Source: Deltaproteobacteria bacterium
GTDB lineage: Bacteria; UBA10199; JADFYH01
DNA: 61,982 bases
Direction: 5' to 3'
NCBI GenBank assembly: GCA_015233135.1
Contig: JADFYH010000015.1
Coordinates: 1-61,982 of the forward strand
Shown: positions 8,113-17,763 of the stretch, in pieces
Numbering within the stretch: the stretch's first letter is position 1
Layout of the letters: each line of letters begins with the position of its first letter
Program-made: the position numbers and the translations under genes
Notes under the pieces: generated by a model
Told to the model about the DNA's origin: nothing
Databases searched by the model: none
Seen by the model: the letters and a program-made list of their open reading frames with translations, nothing else

Positions 8113-9098
8113 TTCATTCCATTTTAAAAAAACTGGCTCAAAAACAAAATCTTTCAGAAAAAGAAGTTCTTTTTTTTCTAGAAAAAAGTGTTTCTCAAAA
8201 AATAAGTCCTGCTCAAATAGGGGCTTTTTTGATGGGTTTGCAGCTTAAAGGGGAAACAGCCGAAGAAATTGCGGCGATGGTTTGTTTCTTAAGAAAAAAA
8301 GCAGTGCCTTTTAAGCATTCGTTTAAGAACGCAGTCGACAATTGTGGGACAGGTGGAGATGCTTCGGGAACTTTTAATATTTCTACCTCTGCGGCTTTGT
8401 TAGCGGCAAAACTAGGGGCCGTGGTTATTAAGCATGGAAATCGGGCCGTGAGTTCAAGTTGTGGAAGTGCCGATGTACTGGAGGCCTTGGATTATCCTCT
8501 TTTGGAAAGTCCTCGGCAAACCTTGAAGATACTCCAAAAAGATTCCTTCTGTTTTTTGTTTGCCCCCCAGTATCACCCCATCTTGAAAAAATTGGCGCCG
8601 ATACGTAAAGAACTAGGCTTTCGAAGCCTGTTTAATCTGGCGGCTCCTTTGGCAAATCCCGCCCATGTAAAACGTCAGCTCTTGGGAGTGAGTGATGCTC
8701 CCTTGCTAAAAACCTACGCTGAAGTATTGCAAAAGCTGGGATGCGAGCACGCCTTGGTGGTTTGCGGTAAGGAAGGTTTGGATGAAATTAGTTTGAGTGG
8801 TCCCACTCAAGTTTGCGAACTGAAAGCGGGTAAAATTCGTTCCTATTCTATACAACCCGAAGACTTCGGTTTTAAACGCTGTAGTTTAGAAGACCTAAAA
8901 GGTGGATCCGCCACCAAAAATGCGCAGATTCTTCGGGCTCTATTTAAAGGTAAAAAAGGTCCAAAGTTAGATGTGGCTATTTTAAATGCAGCAGCAGTTT
9001 TATATGTGGCTGGTAAAGCAAAAACTTTGCAAGAAGGCGTGAAGCAGCTTCAACAATTTTTTTTAAAGTTTGATACCCATGAAAAACCTCGAAAATAG
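8109..9098 (+). CDS. trpD: Anthranilate phosphoribosyltransferase
   Basis: A 329-residue enzyme transferring phosphoribose from PRPP to anthranilate. It carries the PRPP and magnesium signatures DNCGTGGDASGTFNIST and KHGNRAVSS followed by CGSADVLEAL. ATG at 8109 overlaps the hepT stop as ATGA and gives the normal family N-terminus; a TTG at 8100 would add three residues. It overlaps trpC by 20 bases, consistent with a compact operon. Confidence 0.96.
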   Translation: MIHSILKKLAQKQNLSEKEVLFFLEKSVSQKISPAQIGAFLMGLQLKGETAEEIAAMVCFLRKKAVPFKHSFKNAVDNCGTGGDASGTFNISTSAALLAAKLGAVVIKHGNRAVSSSCGSADVLEALDYPLLESPRQTLKILQKDSFCFLFAPQYHPILKKLAPIRKELGFRSLFNLAAPLANPAHVKRQLLGVSDAPLLKTYAEVLQKLGCEHALVVCGKEGLDEISLSGPTQVCELKAGKIRSYSIQPEDFGFKRCSLEDLKGGSATKNAQILRALFKGKKGPKLDVAILNAAAVLYVAGKAKTLQEGVKQLQQFFLKFDTHEKPRK

Positions 9099-9900
9099 CA
9101 TCCTCGAAAAAATTATTTACGAAAAAGCAAACGAGGTTTCTACCCACAAATATCGTGAAAATATTTCGACTCTGAAAGCTAAAATTTTAGATGCCGATAA
9201 CACTTTATCCTTCAAAGATTTTTTAAATTCAAACTTACATCCTGAACTTCCCAAAACCCGCATTATTGCTGAAATAAAAAAAGCCTCTCCTTCAGTAGGA
9301 TTGATTCGAGAAAATTTTGATCCGAAGGCCATTGCAAAAGATTATCTCGAAGCGGGCGCTGCCGCCATTTCGGTTTTGACGGATGTCACTTTTTTTCAGG
9401 GGAGTCTGCAAGATTTGCAGGACGTGAGAAGCGTTTGCCATCGTCCTATCTTAAGAAAAGATTTCATGATTGATCCCTATCAAATCTATCAAGCGCGGGC
9501 CTATGGAGCGGATTGTATTTTAGGGATTGTGGCCGTCTTGGAAAAACAGCAGATGGAAGACTTTTGCGGCCTGGCTCGAGAGTTGGGGATGCATACCCTC
9601 GTAGAAGTGCATAACCAGGAAGAGTTGATAGAAGCATTGCAAATTAAAAATGATTCACTCATTTTAGGAATTAATAATCGCAATCTTAAAACCTTGAAGA
9701 TGGATCTTAAAATCAGTGAACGATTAAAAACTTTTATCCCCTCCGATCTCCCAGTGATTTGCGAAAGCGGAATTTCTCAGCGTAGTCAAATTGAGTATTT
9801 TGAAAAATTGGGTTTTAGTGGATTTTTAATTGGAGAGCATTTACTGAAGAAAAGAGATATTCAGAAAAAATTGAAAGAATTGTTATGCCCGAAACTTTAG
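9079..9900 (+). CDS. trpC: Indole-3-glycerol phosphate synthase
   Basis: A 273-residue TIM-barrel enzyme converting CdRP to indole-3-glycerol phosphate. Recognisable elements are the N-terminal ILEKIIYEKANEV helix, IIAEIKKASPSVG (catalytic Lys), AAAISVLTDVTFFQG, PILRKDFMIDPYQIYQARAYGA (split here over adjoining motifs), LGINNRNLKT and ICESGIS. ATG at 9079 lies within the trpD 3' end; a TTG at 9070 is an alternative. It overlaps trpF by 16 bases. It is monofunctional, not fused to TrpF. Confidence 0.96.
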   Translation: MKNLENSILEKIIYEKANEVSTHKYRENISTLKAKILDADNTLSFKDFLNSNLHPELPKTRIIAEIKKASPSVGLIRENFDPKAIAKDYLEAGAAAISVLTDVTFFQGSLQDLQDVRSVCHRPILRKDFMIDPYQIYQARAYGADCILGIVAVLEKQQMEDFCGLARELGMHTLVEVHNQEELIEALQIKNDSLILGINNRNLKTLKMDLKISERLKTFIPSDLPVICESGISQRSQIEYFEKLGFSGFLIGEHLLKKRDIQKKLKELLCPKL

Positions 9901-10529
9901 TCAAAATTTGTGGATTAACTAACCTGGAAGACACACTGACCGCTATTGAGATGGGAGCAGATCTTTTGGGTTTTAATTTCTACCCCGAATCTCCGCGATT
10001 TATGGATTACCCTTTGGCCAAAACTATCTTTCAGGAAATTCCGCCGAGCATTCCTAAAGTGGGGGTCTTCGTCAACGAGTACTATCAAAATATTATCGAC
10101 TTGGTGCAGGATCTGGAGTTGGATTATATCCAATTTCACGGAGATGAATCTCCTGAGTTTTGTAATCAAATGGGGCACCCCTGGTTTAAGGCCTTGCGAC
10201 TTGAGTTGGAGGGTAGCCTGGATCATTTGGATCAATACGAATGCGAATGGATTCTAGCCGATGCCTTTGTGGCTGGTCAGTATGGGGGAACGGGGGAGAA
10301 ACCCGATTGGCAGTTGGCTAAAAAAATTGAGCAGAGCAGAAAAAAACTCATCTTGGCTGGGGGCTTAAATCCTCAAAATGTTCAGTTGGCAATAGCCACC
10401 GTGAAGCCTTTTGCGGTGGATGTCGCCAGTGGCGTTGAAGCGCATGTAGGTAAAAAGGATTTGGCAAAGATGGAAGAGTTTATTAACAAGGCTAAGAAAG
10501 CGCGATTACATATGATTTCCCCCTCTTAA
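9885..10529 (+). CDS. trpF: Phosphoribosylanthranilate isomerase
   Basis: A 214-residue TIM-barrel isomerase acting between TrpD and TrpC. It has the VKICGLTN start with the catalytic Cys, the Q-F-H-G-D-E strand, an Asp at the end of ILADAF, the YGGTGEKPDW loop and the AGGLNPQNV phosphate-binding segment. The last codons and the TAA stop (10527-10529) lie inside the palindromic repeat that begins at 10519, so the repeat defines the C-terminus (I-S-P-S). A few original terminal residues may have been replaced. Confidence 0.95.
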   Translation: MPETLVKICGLTNLEDTLTAIEMGADLLGFNFYPESPRFMDYPLAKTIFQEIPPSIPKVGVFVNEYYQNIIDLVQDLELDYIQFHGDESPEFCNQMGHPWFKALRLELEGSLDHLDQYECEWILADAFVAGQYGGTGEKPDWQLAKKIEQSRKKLILAGGLNPQNVQLAIATVKPFAVDVASGVEAHVGKKDLAKMEEFINKAKKARLHMISPS

Positions 10530-10615
10530 GCTAAGAGGGGGTTAGGGGGCGTTATGGCAATTGGATGCAATTGAACATAACTCCTCCCGACCTCCTCTTA
10601 GCTTAAGAGGAGGAG
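10519..10615. repeat. Palindromic MITE-like element, short copy
   Basis: Two imperfect inverted arms (10519-10556 and 10576-10615) surround a core of about 20 bases. Each arm contains its own palindrome around CTTAAGCTAAG flanked by C-rich and G-rich runs, followed inward by GTTATG. The same arms occur at 27142-27263 and 43523-43642 with longer cores, so this is a dispersed family. It lies between trpF and trpB and supplies the trpF stop codon. It can form a strong hairpin in the trp transcript. Confidence 0.85.
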
Positions 10616-10631
10616 TATAAGTAGAATAACG

Positions 10632-11822
10632 ATGAATTTACCTGATAAAAATGGTCACTTTGGAATCTTCGGCGGTCGCTATGTCGCCGAAACTTTAATG
10701 CCTGCCTTGCTTGAATTGGAAAAAGCCTATTTTAAAATTTCAAAAGACAAAACTTTTAAAAAAGATTTTGATGCCTTGGCCAAAGATTATATTGGCCGAC
10801 CGACGCCGCTTTACCTTGCCCGACGACTCTCTGAAAAACTCAAAAAATTAAAAGTCTATTTGAAGCGCGAAGACCTTTGTCACACGGGTGCGCATAAGGT
10901 GAATAATACCTTGGGGCAAATCCTCTTGGCCAAGCGCATGGGTAAAACGCGCGTGATCGCCGAGACAGGGGCAGGACAGCATGGCGTAGCTACTGCCACG
11001 ATGTGTGCCTTGTTTGATATAAAATGTGAAATTTTTATGGGGGAAGAAGACATTCAAAGGCAGGCCCCTAATGTTTTTCGCATGAAGCTTTTGGGGGCTC
11101 GTGTGAATCCTGTGAGTGCTGGTTCTAAAACCCTCAAAGACGCGATGAATGAGGCCTTGCGCGATTGGATCAGCAATATTCGTCACACTTTTTATTGTAT
11201 CGGCTCGGTCGCTGGGCCGCATCCTTATCCGATGATGGTGCGAGATTTTCAGTCGGTGATTGGAAAAGAAGCACGCAAACAAATTTTACAAAAAGAAGGC
11301 CGCCTTCCTCATACCCTCGTAGCCTGTGTGGGCGGGGGGTCCAATGCGATGGGACTTTTTCATCCTTTCATGAAAGATAAAAAGGTGGCCTTGTTGGGAG
11401 TAGAAGCAGGGGGCTCTGGAATTGAAACGGGTAAGCATGCCTCCACTCTTACGGCAGGCTCTGTGGGGGTGTTGCATGGCTCCAGATCGTACGTCTTGCA
11501 AGATGCGCAGGGGCAGGTGATTGAAACCCACTCGATTTCGGCAGGTCTGGATTATCCGGGCGTTGGCCCCGAACACAGTTGGCTGCACGAAAACAAAAGA
11601 GCCGCCTATTTTTCGGTGACGGATGACGAAACCATGGAAGGTTTTGACCTGCTCACTCAATGTGAAGGCATCCTTCCAGCCTTGGAATCTGCCCATGCCA
11701 TTGGATTCCTAAAAAAATGGGCCCCTCAACAAAGTTCCAAAAAAATTGTGATTGTGAATCTCTCGGGTCGGGGAGACAAGGATTTGGGAACCTTGGCTAG
11801 GGTGAAAGGGGTTCAATTGTGA
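10632..11822 (+). CDS. trpB: Tryptophan synthase beta chain
   Basis: A 396-residue PLP enzyme condensing indole with serine. It shows the N-terminal [19 protein letters not shown] segment, the PLP lysine in [22 protein letters not shown], the phosphate-binding GGGSNAMG and the [13 protein letters not shown] loop. Length is normal for TrpB1. It is separated from trpF by the palindromic element. The GGAGGAG at the element edge is 16 or more bases from the ATG, probably too far to serve as the ribosome-binding site. The stop overlaps the trpA GTG. Confidence 0.97.
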   Translation: MNLPDKNGHFGIFGGRYVAETLMPALLELEKAYFKISKDKTFKKDFDALAKDYIGRPTPLYLARRLSEKLKKLKVYLKREDLCHTGAHKVNNTLGQILLAKRMGKTRVIAETGAGQHGVATATMCALFDIKCEIFMGEEDIQRQAPNVFRMKLLGARVNPVSAGSKTLKDAMNEALRDWISNIRHTFYCIGSVAGPHPYPMMVRDFQSVIGKEARKQILQKEGRLPHTLVACVGGGSNAMGLFHPFMKDKKVALLGVEAGGSGIETGKHASTLTAGSVGVLHGSRSYVLQDAQGQVIETHSISAGLDYPGVGPEHSWLHENKRAAYFSVTDDETMEGFDLLTQCEGILPALESAHAIGFLKKWAPQQSSKKIVIVNLSGRGDKDLGTLARVKGVQL

Positions 11823-12631
11823 ACCGCATTGATTCAAAATTTGCAGAACTCAAAACCAAAAATGAAAAAGCCCTCATTGCTTTTATTACTGCAGGGGATC
11901 CCAATTTGGAAGACACAGAATCTTTTTTTCATAGCTTAGAAGAAACGGGGGCTGATTTGATTGAGTTGGGTATTCCTTTTTCAGATCCCAGTGCCGATGG
12001 GCCGGTAATTCAACGTTCTTCGGAACGAGCCTTAAGAGCAGAGACGAATTTAGAGAGTGTTTTGGAGCTGGTTGAAAAAATACGCATTCGATCTCAAACC
12101 CCCATTATTTTGATGGGCTATTACAATCCCGTTTTACAATTTGGCGTTGAAAAATTTTGTATAAGAGCTGCTCAGGCCGGTGTAGATGGCTTAATCGTGG
12201 TGGATCTTCCCCCTGAAGAATCCGACGAACTAGCACTCCCCGCAGCAAAACAAGGTCTCCATTTCATTTACTTGCTCACTCCTACGGCGGATGACTCTCG
12301 TATCCAAAAAGTGAAAAGCAAGGCCAGTGGTTTTATTTATTTTGTCTCGGTAACAGGCATTACGGGTTCAAAATTGCCAGATGAAAAAAATATTAAAAAT
12401 CAAATTTTAAAAATTAAAAAAAATATCCCTTTACCTTTATGCGTGGGTTTTGGAATTCAAAGCGCCGAACAAGCAAAACTCTTTTCCTCTTTTTCGGACG
12501 GAGTGGTGGTGGGTTCTGCCTTGGTGTCCATTATTGAAGAAAATAACTCTGTCTTAGCCTGTCAGAAGCTAAGGGGGAAAATACGGGAAATTAAATCTTC
12601 ATTGTCCTTATTGCTAAGGCAGGAAGCCTAA
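11819..12631 (+). CDS. trpA: Tryptophan synthase alpha chain
   Basis: A 270-residue TIM barrel that cleaves indole-3-glycerol phosphate and channels indole to TrpB. Catalytic Glu and Asp lie in [19 protein letters not shown]. Other family segments are [19 protein letters not shown] and the C-terminal [10 protein letters not shown]. It starts with GTG overlapping the trpB TGA (GTGA). It ends 3 bases before the ECF sigma gene, so sigma-factor transcription may be linked to the trp operon. Confidence 0.96.
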   Translation: MNRIDSKFAELKTKNEKALIAFITAGDPNLEDTESFFHSLEETGADLIELGIPFSDPSADGPVIQRSSERALRAETNLESVLELVEKIRIRSQTPIILMGYYNPVLQFGVEKFCIRAAQAGVDGLIVVDLPPEESDELALPAAKQGLHFIYLLTPTADDSRIQKVKSKASGFIYFVSVTGITGSKLPDEKNIKNQILKIKKNIPLPLCVGFGIQSAEQAKLFSSFSDGVVVGSALVSIIEENNSVLACQKLRGKIREIKSSLSLLLRQEA

Positions 12632-12634
12632 TTC

Positions 12635-13246
12635 ATGGCAATTCATTCCCAAACTAGCGATGAAGAACTCATGCGTTTCTACAAAAATGGGGACTCCAAG
12701 GTTTTTTCGGAGATTTTCAAGCGTCACAAACGCTCTGTCTACAATTACATTTTGCGGTTTACAAATCAAAAAGAGGAAAGCGAGGAGATTTTTCAGGAGG
12801 TCTTTATTCGCATCCATCGTGCCGCGGCACTTTACGAACCCACGGCCAAATTTAAGACCTGGATGTTTACCATCGTGAGGAATTTGTGCATCGATTTTTA
12901 CCGCAAAAAAAAGCTTCGTAAGCAAGAATCGCTGGATGCCCCTTTGAAAGCGGGGGATGAGAGCAGCTCTAACCGCTATGAAATCTATAAAGATGAAAAG
13001 CCCAATCAGGAAGCAAAAAATTCAGATGTTCAAATTGCTCAAATGATTGACAATGCCCTACAGCAAATCAATGAAGATCAACGGGAAGTCTTTTTAATGC
13101 GCGAAAAGGGGGGCTTAAAATTTGAGGAGATTGCCGAAGTTTTAGGGGTCTCTGTAAATACTGTTAAAAGTCGCATGCGTTATGCGATGGAAGCTTTAAG
13201 AAAAATTATTGAAAGTTCACGCTTTAAAGATCTTTCTGAACAATAA
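12635..13246 (+). CDS. ECF RNA polymerase sigma factor
   Basis: A 203-residue extracytoplasmic-function sigma factor. Region 2 covers about 20-95, with the -10-binding segment around EIFQEVFIRIHRAA and FKTWMFTIVRNLCIDFYR. A charged linker (about 96-135) leads to region 4 (about 140-190), with a helix-turn-helix in FEEIAEVLGVSVNTVKSRM. It follows trpA by 3 bases with AGGAAG upstream. The next gene encodes a zinc-finger anti-sigma protein, the normal partner. Its own target promoters are unknown; the motif GCAAC-N15-YCGATAA in this window is one candidate, by inference. Confidence 0.93.
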   Translation: MAIHSQTSDEELMRFYKNGDSKVFSEIFKRHKRSVYNYILRFTNQKEESEEIFQEVFIRIHRAAALYEPTAKFKTWMFTIVRNLCIDFYRKKKLRKQESLDAPLKAGDESSSNRYEIYKDEKPNQEAKNSDVQIAQMIDNALQQINEDQREVFLMREKGGLKFEEIAEVLGVSVNTVKSRMRYAMEALRKIIESSRFKDLSEQ

Positions 13247-13285
13247 AGCGTTGGGCGCGCTATATAGCAAATCTTGGGATTTTTT

Positions 13286-14101
13286 ATGAATGAATGTCTT
13301 CAATATCAAAATGAACTTGTTACTCTTCTTTATGAAGATGAGGGATTAAAACCTGATCTCAAAAATCATCTCAAAGACTGTGCCCCCTGCCAGCTAGAAC
13401 TTGAAAATCTTAAACAAACTCAGAGCTTTTTTTCGCTGAAGCAAGATGTCTTTCCTCCCGCTCAATTAGAACAAAAAATATTTGAACAAATCGCACAGAA
13501 AAATAAATCCAACTGGTCTTTTTTTAGGCTGTTTCTATTGCACCCTGCTACTGTTGCTGTTTCAGTCTTTCTTCTGACTTTAGGAGGGACTCTCACCTTA
13601 AAGAAAAATTATTTAGCCCCCCAACAAATTGCCAGACAAGAACTTGTGTCTGCCCCTGTTATTCAAGGGGCTCAGAAGAGTATCGTGTCTTCCGAACTAG
13701 AAGCACCTGATTTAGATTCCAATTTTGCTAAGGTTTCTTACCGAATGCTCGATTGGAATCCTCTGCCTCGCCTTACTCCCGATTTGGACCGTCCTGTTTT
13801 GAAATACACCAGTTTGGGAAGCCTGGAACAAAGTAGCCTCGAAGCAGTTTCCACTTTTCAACACCAGATAGCCATGCGTCACATCTTGGATGGGGATTAT
13901 CAGCAGGCCTCCCAGGCCCTGCTCCAAGTGATTGATCGAGATGAACGTTATTCTCAATGGGAACAGGCGATGATGCTACATCTGCTCTTAATGAAGCGCA
14001 TGGGGCAACAACAGGAGATTCAACGGGATTTGAACCGACTCAAGGCCTATGCTTATGCTCGACCGGAGTTGCTTCAGAAAGCAGAAGAGATTTTGCGGTA
14101 G
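13286..14101 (+). CDS. Zinc-finger anti-sigma factor
   Basis: A membrane protein of about 271 residues. The N-terminal ZAS zinc motif H-x3-C-x2-C is at His28-Cys32-Cys35. One membrane segment lies at about 89-110, and the C-terminal domain (about 120-271), probably periplasmic, ends in helical repeats possibly of TPR type. ATG at 13286 is preferred to a TTG at 13274 because it gives the usual ZAS start. Position directly after the ECF gene supports the anti-sigma role. It is convergent with the lytic transglycosylase gene, with 7 bases between them. Confidence 0.88.
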   Translation: MNECLQYQNELVTLLYEDEGLKPDLKNHLKDCAPCQLELENLKQTQSFFSLKQDVFPPAQLEQKIFEQIAQKNKSNWSFFRLFLLHPATVAVSVFLLTLGGTLTLKKNYLAPQQIARQELVSAPVIQGAQKSIVSSELEAPDLDSNFAKVSYRMLDWNPLPRLTPDLDRPVLKYTSLGSLEQSSLEAVSTFQHQIAMRHILDGDYQQASQALLQVIDRDERYSQWEQAMMLHLLLMKRMGQQQEIQRDLNRLKAYAYARPELLQKAEEILR

Positions 14102-14108
14102 ATTAAGA

Positions 14109-14783
14109 TTAAGCCCGCATCGTTGTTGTCGATTCAATAAACAATCCGGAGGCCTTAAAATTATCGGCGTAGCCTAGTACTTTAGGGACGTAATCTTGAG
14201 TTTCTTTAAAGGGCGGGATTTTGTAGCCGTGCTTAATTACATTTCCAGGTCCTGCATTGTAGGCGGCTACGGCCAGTTCTACCTTTCCGCTGAATTTGTC
14301 CAACATCTGACGTATGTATTTTGCCCCCCCATTGATATTGTCGGCTGGATCAAAAGGGTTTTTTACCCCCAGACGTGAGGCAGTTTCTGGCATGAGTTGC
14401 ATCAGCCCCATTGCGCCACAATGAGATTGTGCTTTGGGGTTTCCTCGAGATTCTTGCCAGATAATCCCTGCAATCAGTTCAGGGGGCAGATTATATTGAG
14501 AAGCCGCTTGCTTAATGTAGGGGCTGTATTGAGTCATTTTGGGGGAGAGTTGATCGGTGGGGAGATTGTCCCCCTCAATGAGGGCTTTTTGAGCAGCAAG
14601 TTCGCTTGTTTTCTTTCCGGGCGCTTTATCGGTTTTTTCCGCAAGTTCAGGGGCGGGGGGTCGGGTTACTTTGGTCAATTGAGCATCAAACCCCTTTGTT
14701 TGTTCCGTTTGGTGTCGATAGTCGACATATTTATTTTTAAAACTGGAGACGTCGGATTCTGGATTTTTTTTGTTATCAATCAT
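14109..14783 (-). CDS. Lytic transglycosylase (SLT domain)
   Basis: A 224-residue protein with a C-terminal goose-lysozyme-like SLT domain (about 95-215): the catalytic Glu in IIWQESRGNPKAQS, GAMGLMQLMPETA, and AVAAYNAGPGNV. The first 90 residues are polar and disordered-looking. No signal peptide is visible, so export would need a non-classical route or another start. The upstream region carries a near-match to the shared promoter motif (14848-14875), with spacing one base longer than at the four perfect sites. Confidence 0.9.
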   Translation of the reverse strand: MIDNKKNPESDVSSFKNKYVDYRHQTEQTKGFDAQLTKVTRPPAPELAEKTDKAPGKKTSELAAQKALIEGDNLPTDQLSPKMTQYSPYIKQAASQYNLPPELIAGIIWQESRGNPKAQSHCGAMGLMQLMPETASRLGVKNPFDPADNINGGAKYIRQMLDKFSGKVELAVAAYNAGPGNVIKHGYKIPPFKETQDYVPKVLGYADNFKASGLFIESTTTMRA

Positions 14784-14847
14784 AGACGAGGTCCATCTTA
14801 AGCTTTTTTAATTTATCTCGCAAGGCGGAGAATTGTCCCTGTATGTC

Positions 14848-14875
14848 TTATCGGTGACTCCTCCTTAAGAATTGC
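14848..14875 (-). promoter_or_regulatory. Near-match to the shared promoter motif
   Basis: On the minus strand GCAA (14872-14875) precedes CCGATAA (14848-14854) by 17 bases, versus 16 at the four main sites. It lies 64 bases before the lytic transglycosylase start. The -10-like half is perfect but the -35-like half reads GCAAT and the spacing is off by one, so membership in the regulon is tentative. Confidence 0.35.
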
Positions 14876-14980
14876 TTCAAAAAGGGGCTGTTCAAAAAAA
14901 AAGATCAAATTGTTAAAAAATGCTTAAACGTGGGGCTTTTTTTAGTTAGGCTTTTGTAAGGCTACGGTGGAAAAAATTTT

Positions 14981-15418
14981 ATGGGAATTATAAGAAAATG
15001 TTATGTGAATGCGAGCGCAAAAACCGATTGCCTTCCTATCACTTTTGAGGTGAAGAAGGCGGTGGCTGAGTCGGGTTGTGCGTTTGGTTGTGTTCAGGTA
15101 TTTTCGGCCCATGCGACGACCGCGCTGGTTATTTTAGAGAACGATCCTAAAATTTGCGACGAATATAAAAATCTTCTGGAAAAACTGGTGCCTGAATCTG
15201 CGGAAAAACGCCCAGCCAGGCGTTCAGGGAGTGGAAAGAATAGTGCCCATTTAAGAGCTGCCTTGGTAGGAAACAGCTTGAGCCTCCCTATTGCTGAGTC
15301 TAAATTGCAGCTGGGTGCCTGGCAGGAGATTATGGTGGTAGATTGTGATGATAAGGTTTGTCGGCGAGAAATTTTAATTGTGGTGAGTGGTGAATCGGTT
15401 GCCGCTGGAGGAAAATAA
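14981..15418 (+). CDS. yjbQ: YjbQ/UPF0047 family protein
   Basis: A 145-residue protein of the YjbQ (secondary thiamine-phosphate synthase-like, UPF0047) family. Family landmarks are FSAHATTALVILEND near residue 45, the NSAHLRAALVGNS segment and the LGAWQEIMVVDCDDKVCRREI-type C-terminus. The usual H-T-T is H-A-T-T here. In vivo function is poorly defined. It precedes pgpH by 5 bases and is probably co-transcribed with pgpH, ybeY and lnt. Confidence 0.85.
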   Translation: MGIIRKCYVNASAKTDCLPITFEVKKAVAESGCAFGCVQVFSAHATTALVILENDPKICDEYKNLLEKLVPESAEKRPARRSGSGKNSAHLRAALVGNSLSLPIAESKLQLGAWQEIMVVDCDDKVCRREILIVVSGESVAAGGK

Positions 15419-15423
15419 AATCT

Positions 15424-17763
15424 ATGGACAATTCGCAACCGCGTCCTGTTCGGGATAGCGTTTTTGGTGTTTGGAAAAAAGAAGATTTTAGATCTTGGAA
15501 AGGGTTTTTTAACTCTCCCTTTCTAGGTTGGTTGGCCTTTTTGATAGGCTGTTTTTTGGTGACCTTACTGCTTTCTTTTCAGATTCAACACCTTCCTTCT
15601 AATGCGCGGGTGGGTTTGGTCGCCCAAAAGGATATTAAAGCCGATCAAAGTTATGAAATCATCGATGAGCGTTCCACTGAAAAAAATCGAGAAGAGGCCC
15701 AGCGTAGTGTCCTTCCGGTCTACGATTTTAACCCTTCCGTAGGGGCAGGTCTTGATTTAAAAATTCAAGAAGCCTTTGAAAAGTCACGTCAGATTTTATC
15801 TCAAAAAACACATGTCAGTCGGTCAGATTTCAAGGAAGTTTTTTCTAAAATCTTGGGTTTTGATTTGAGTGAGGAGGAAATCTCATTTTTGGAACAAAAT
15901 CGTTTCAAATCTGAATTGGAAGATTTTTTTCATAATATTATTCGTCAGGCTTTTTTGGCCTACATTGTCGACGATACCAACTCCCTTGAACAAAACGATA
16001 CTCACTTTGGAATTGTGATTCGCAAAATAGTTTCTACCGAAGAAAATCAGGAGTTCATTGAGAAGAAAGTTGAGTCTATAATTTCGACAGAGGATGTCCA
16101 AAAGAAGATTCGAGAGCAGGTGAAAAACTTGCTTTGGGATGAGCCTTTTAAGGGCGCGAGCAGTGAACAAGTAGAAAAATTTTTATTGCGTTTTATTCGT
16201 TCTAATCTTTCTTACAATGCCGCAGAGACTCAAGCCAGACGTGATAAGGCGGCAGCAACGGTCAAGCCAGTAATCATTAAAATTCAGGTGGGAGAATCCA
16301 TTATACGAAGTGGAGACCGTTTTGAGGCCTGGCATTTAGTAGTGTTGGAGGGAATTCAGGATCAAAAACGCCAGACCAATATGCCCTTGAAGTTTGTGGG
16401 GACCTTCCTTTTTGTGGCCTTATTGCTCTTGGTGACTTACTCCTTTGCAGCGCGATTTATTCGCAAGTTTCAGCCTAGTAAAATTGATTTAATCTTTTTG
16501 GGGTCTAATCTTATTTTAAGCCTGGTTTTTGTACGTCTGGTGGCGGTTTTCGCTGGGCCGATCCGTGAAACATTAAACATAGAACTCGATTTACAGACTC
16601 TCTACTACACCATCCCTTTGGCGGCGGGGGCCATGCTGACACGTTTGGTTTTAAATTCGGAGACGGCTATTATTTTTGCGCTCATCAGTTCTACCTTAGC
16701 AGGTTTTTTCTTGAAATCGGACATTGATCTTTCCATTTTTTTTCTTATTTCCTCCATCGCGGGTGCAGGATCCATCGTCCATGTCGATCGTCGTAGCACC
16801 ATTTTGAAAGCAGGGCTCTATACAGGAATCATCAATGCCTTTGCCATTTTTACCATTAAAATGGTCCAAGTGGTTTCTGTGATGGAACATTGGACGATGA
16901 GTGAATTGACGGGAGGGATGCTCGCCGGATTTTTGGGCGGAACCAACAGCGCCCTGTATGTCTTGTTTTATATGCCTTTGGTAGAAATGATCTTTGGCTA
17001 TACCACGGATATCAAACTGCTTGAACTTGGAAGTCTAAATCATCCCTTGATGCGGGAAATGATTGTGAAGGCACCGGGGACTTACCATCACAGCCAGCTC
17101 GTGGCCGTATTGGCAGAGGCAGCCGCCCAGGCTATTGGTGCAAATCCCATCCTTGCAAGGGTGGGGGCTTATTTTCATGACATTGGAAAAATAGTAAAGC
17201 CCCTTTATTTTATTGAAAACCAAATGGGGGGAACTAATCGCCACGAAGGCCTTAAGCCTTCCATGAGCGCTCTCATCCTCTGCTCGCACGTGAAAGAAGG
17301 TTTGGAACTGGCCCGACAATACAAGTTACCCAAGGTGGTTGCAGACATGATTCCTCAGCATCAGGGCACCAAGGTGATCCGCTATTTTTATAATAAGGCG
17401 AAAGAACAGGAGCAAAGTGATCTGCATGTGGTGGAACAGGAAGACTACCGTTATCCGGGTCCCAGGCCCCAATCGCGTGAAGCGGGAATTCTTTTGCTGG
17501 CAGATGGTGTGGAAGCAGCAGTTCGCTCTTTGTCCGACAAGAGTCCGGCCAAAATCCAGGACATGGTTCAAAAAATTATCAACAAAGGCTTTGCAGAAGA
17601 ACAGTTGGATGAGTGCGATTTAACCCTCAATGACTTGCGAAATATTGCGAATACCTTTGTGAGGACTTTGGTGGGAATCTACCACCAACGCGTTGTTTAT
17701 CCGAACATGGAAGAGAATAATACAATTCCCCTTCCCCTCAAAAGAGTGGAATCGGCGAGATGA
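15424..17763 (+). CDS. pgpH: 7TMR-HD phosphohydrolase, PgpH-like
   Basis: A 779-residue membrane protein matching the PgpH layout. There is an N-terminal membrane segment (about 35-56), a large extracytoplasmic 7TMR-HDED domain (about 57-320), a block of seven membrane helices (about 325-525) and a cytosolic HD domain (about 550-750). The HD metal site is visible as YHHSQL, the HD pair in YFHDIGKI (about 584-585) and HVKEGLEL/PQHQGT. In Listeria the family hydrolyses c-di-AMP; that substrate here is inferred. It overlaps ybeY by 4 bases (ATGA). Confidence 0.92.
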   Translation: MDNSQPRPVRDSVFGVWKKEDFRSWKGFFNSPFLGWLAFLIGCFLVTLLLSFQIQHLPSNARVGLVAQKDIKADQSYEIIDERSTEKNREEAQRSVLPVYDFNPSVGAGLDLKIQEAFEKSRQILSQKTHVSRSDFKEVFSKILGFDLSEEEISFLEQNRFKSELEDFFHNIIRQAFLAYIVDDTNSLEQNDTHFGIVIRKIVSTEENQEFIEKKVESIISTEDVQKKIREQVKNLLWDEPFKGASSEQVEKFLLRFIRSNLSYNAAETQARRDKAAATVKPVIIKIQVGESIIRSGDRFEAWHLVVLEGIQDQKRQTNMPLKFVGTFLFVALLLLVTYSFAARFIRKFQPSKIDLIFLGSNLILSLVFVRLVAVFAGPIRETLNIELDLQTLYYTIPLAAGAMLTRLVLNSETAIIFALISSTLAGFFLKSDIDLSIFFLISSIAGAGSIVHVDRRSTILKAGLYTGIINAFAIFTIKMVQVVSVMEHWTMSELTGGMLAGFLGGTNSALYVLFYMPLVEMIFGYTTDIKLLELGSLNHPLMREMIVKAPGTYHHSQLVAVLAEAAAQAIGANPILARVGAYFHDIGKIVKPLYFIENQMGGTNRHEGLKPSMSALILCSHVKEGLELARQYKLPKVVADMIPQHQGTKVIRYFYNKAKEQEQSDLHVVEQEDYRYPGPRPQSREAGILLLADGVEAAVRSLSDKSPAKIQDMVQKIINKGFAEEQLDECDLTLNDLRNIANTFVRTLVGIYHQRVVYPNMEENNTIPLPLKRVESAR

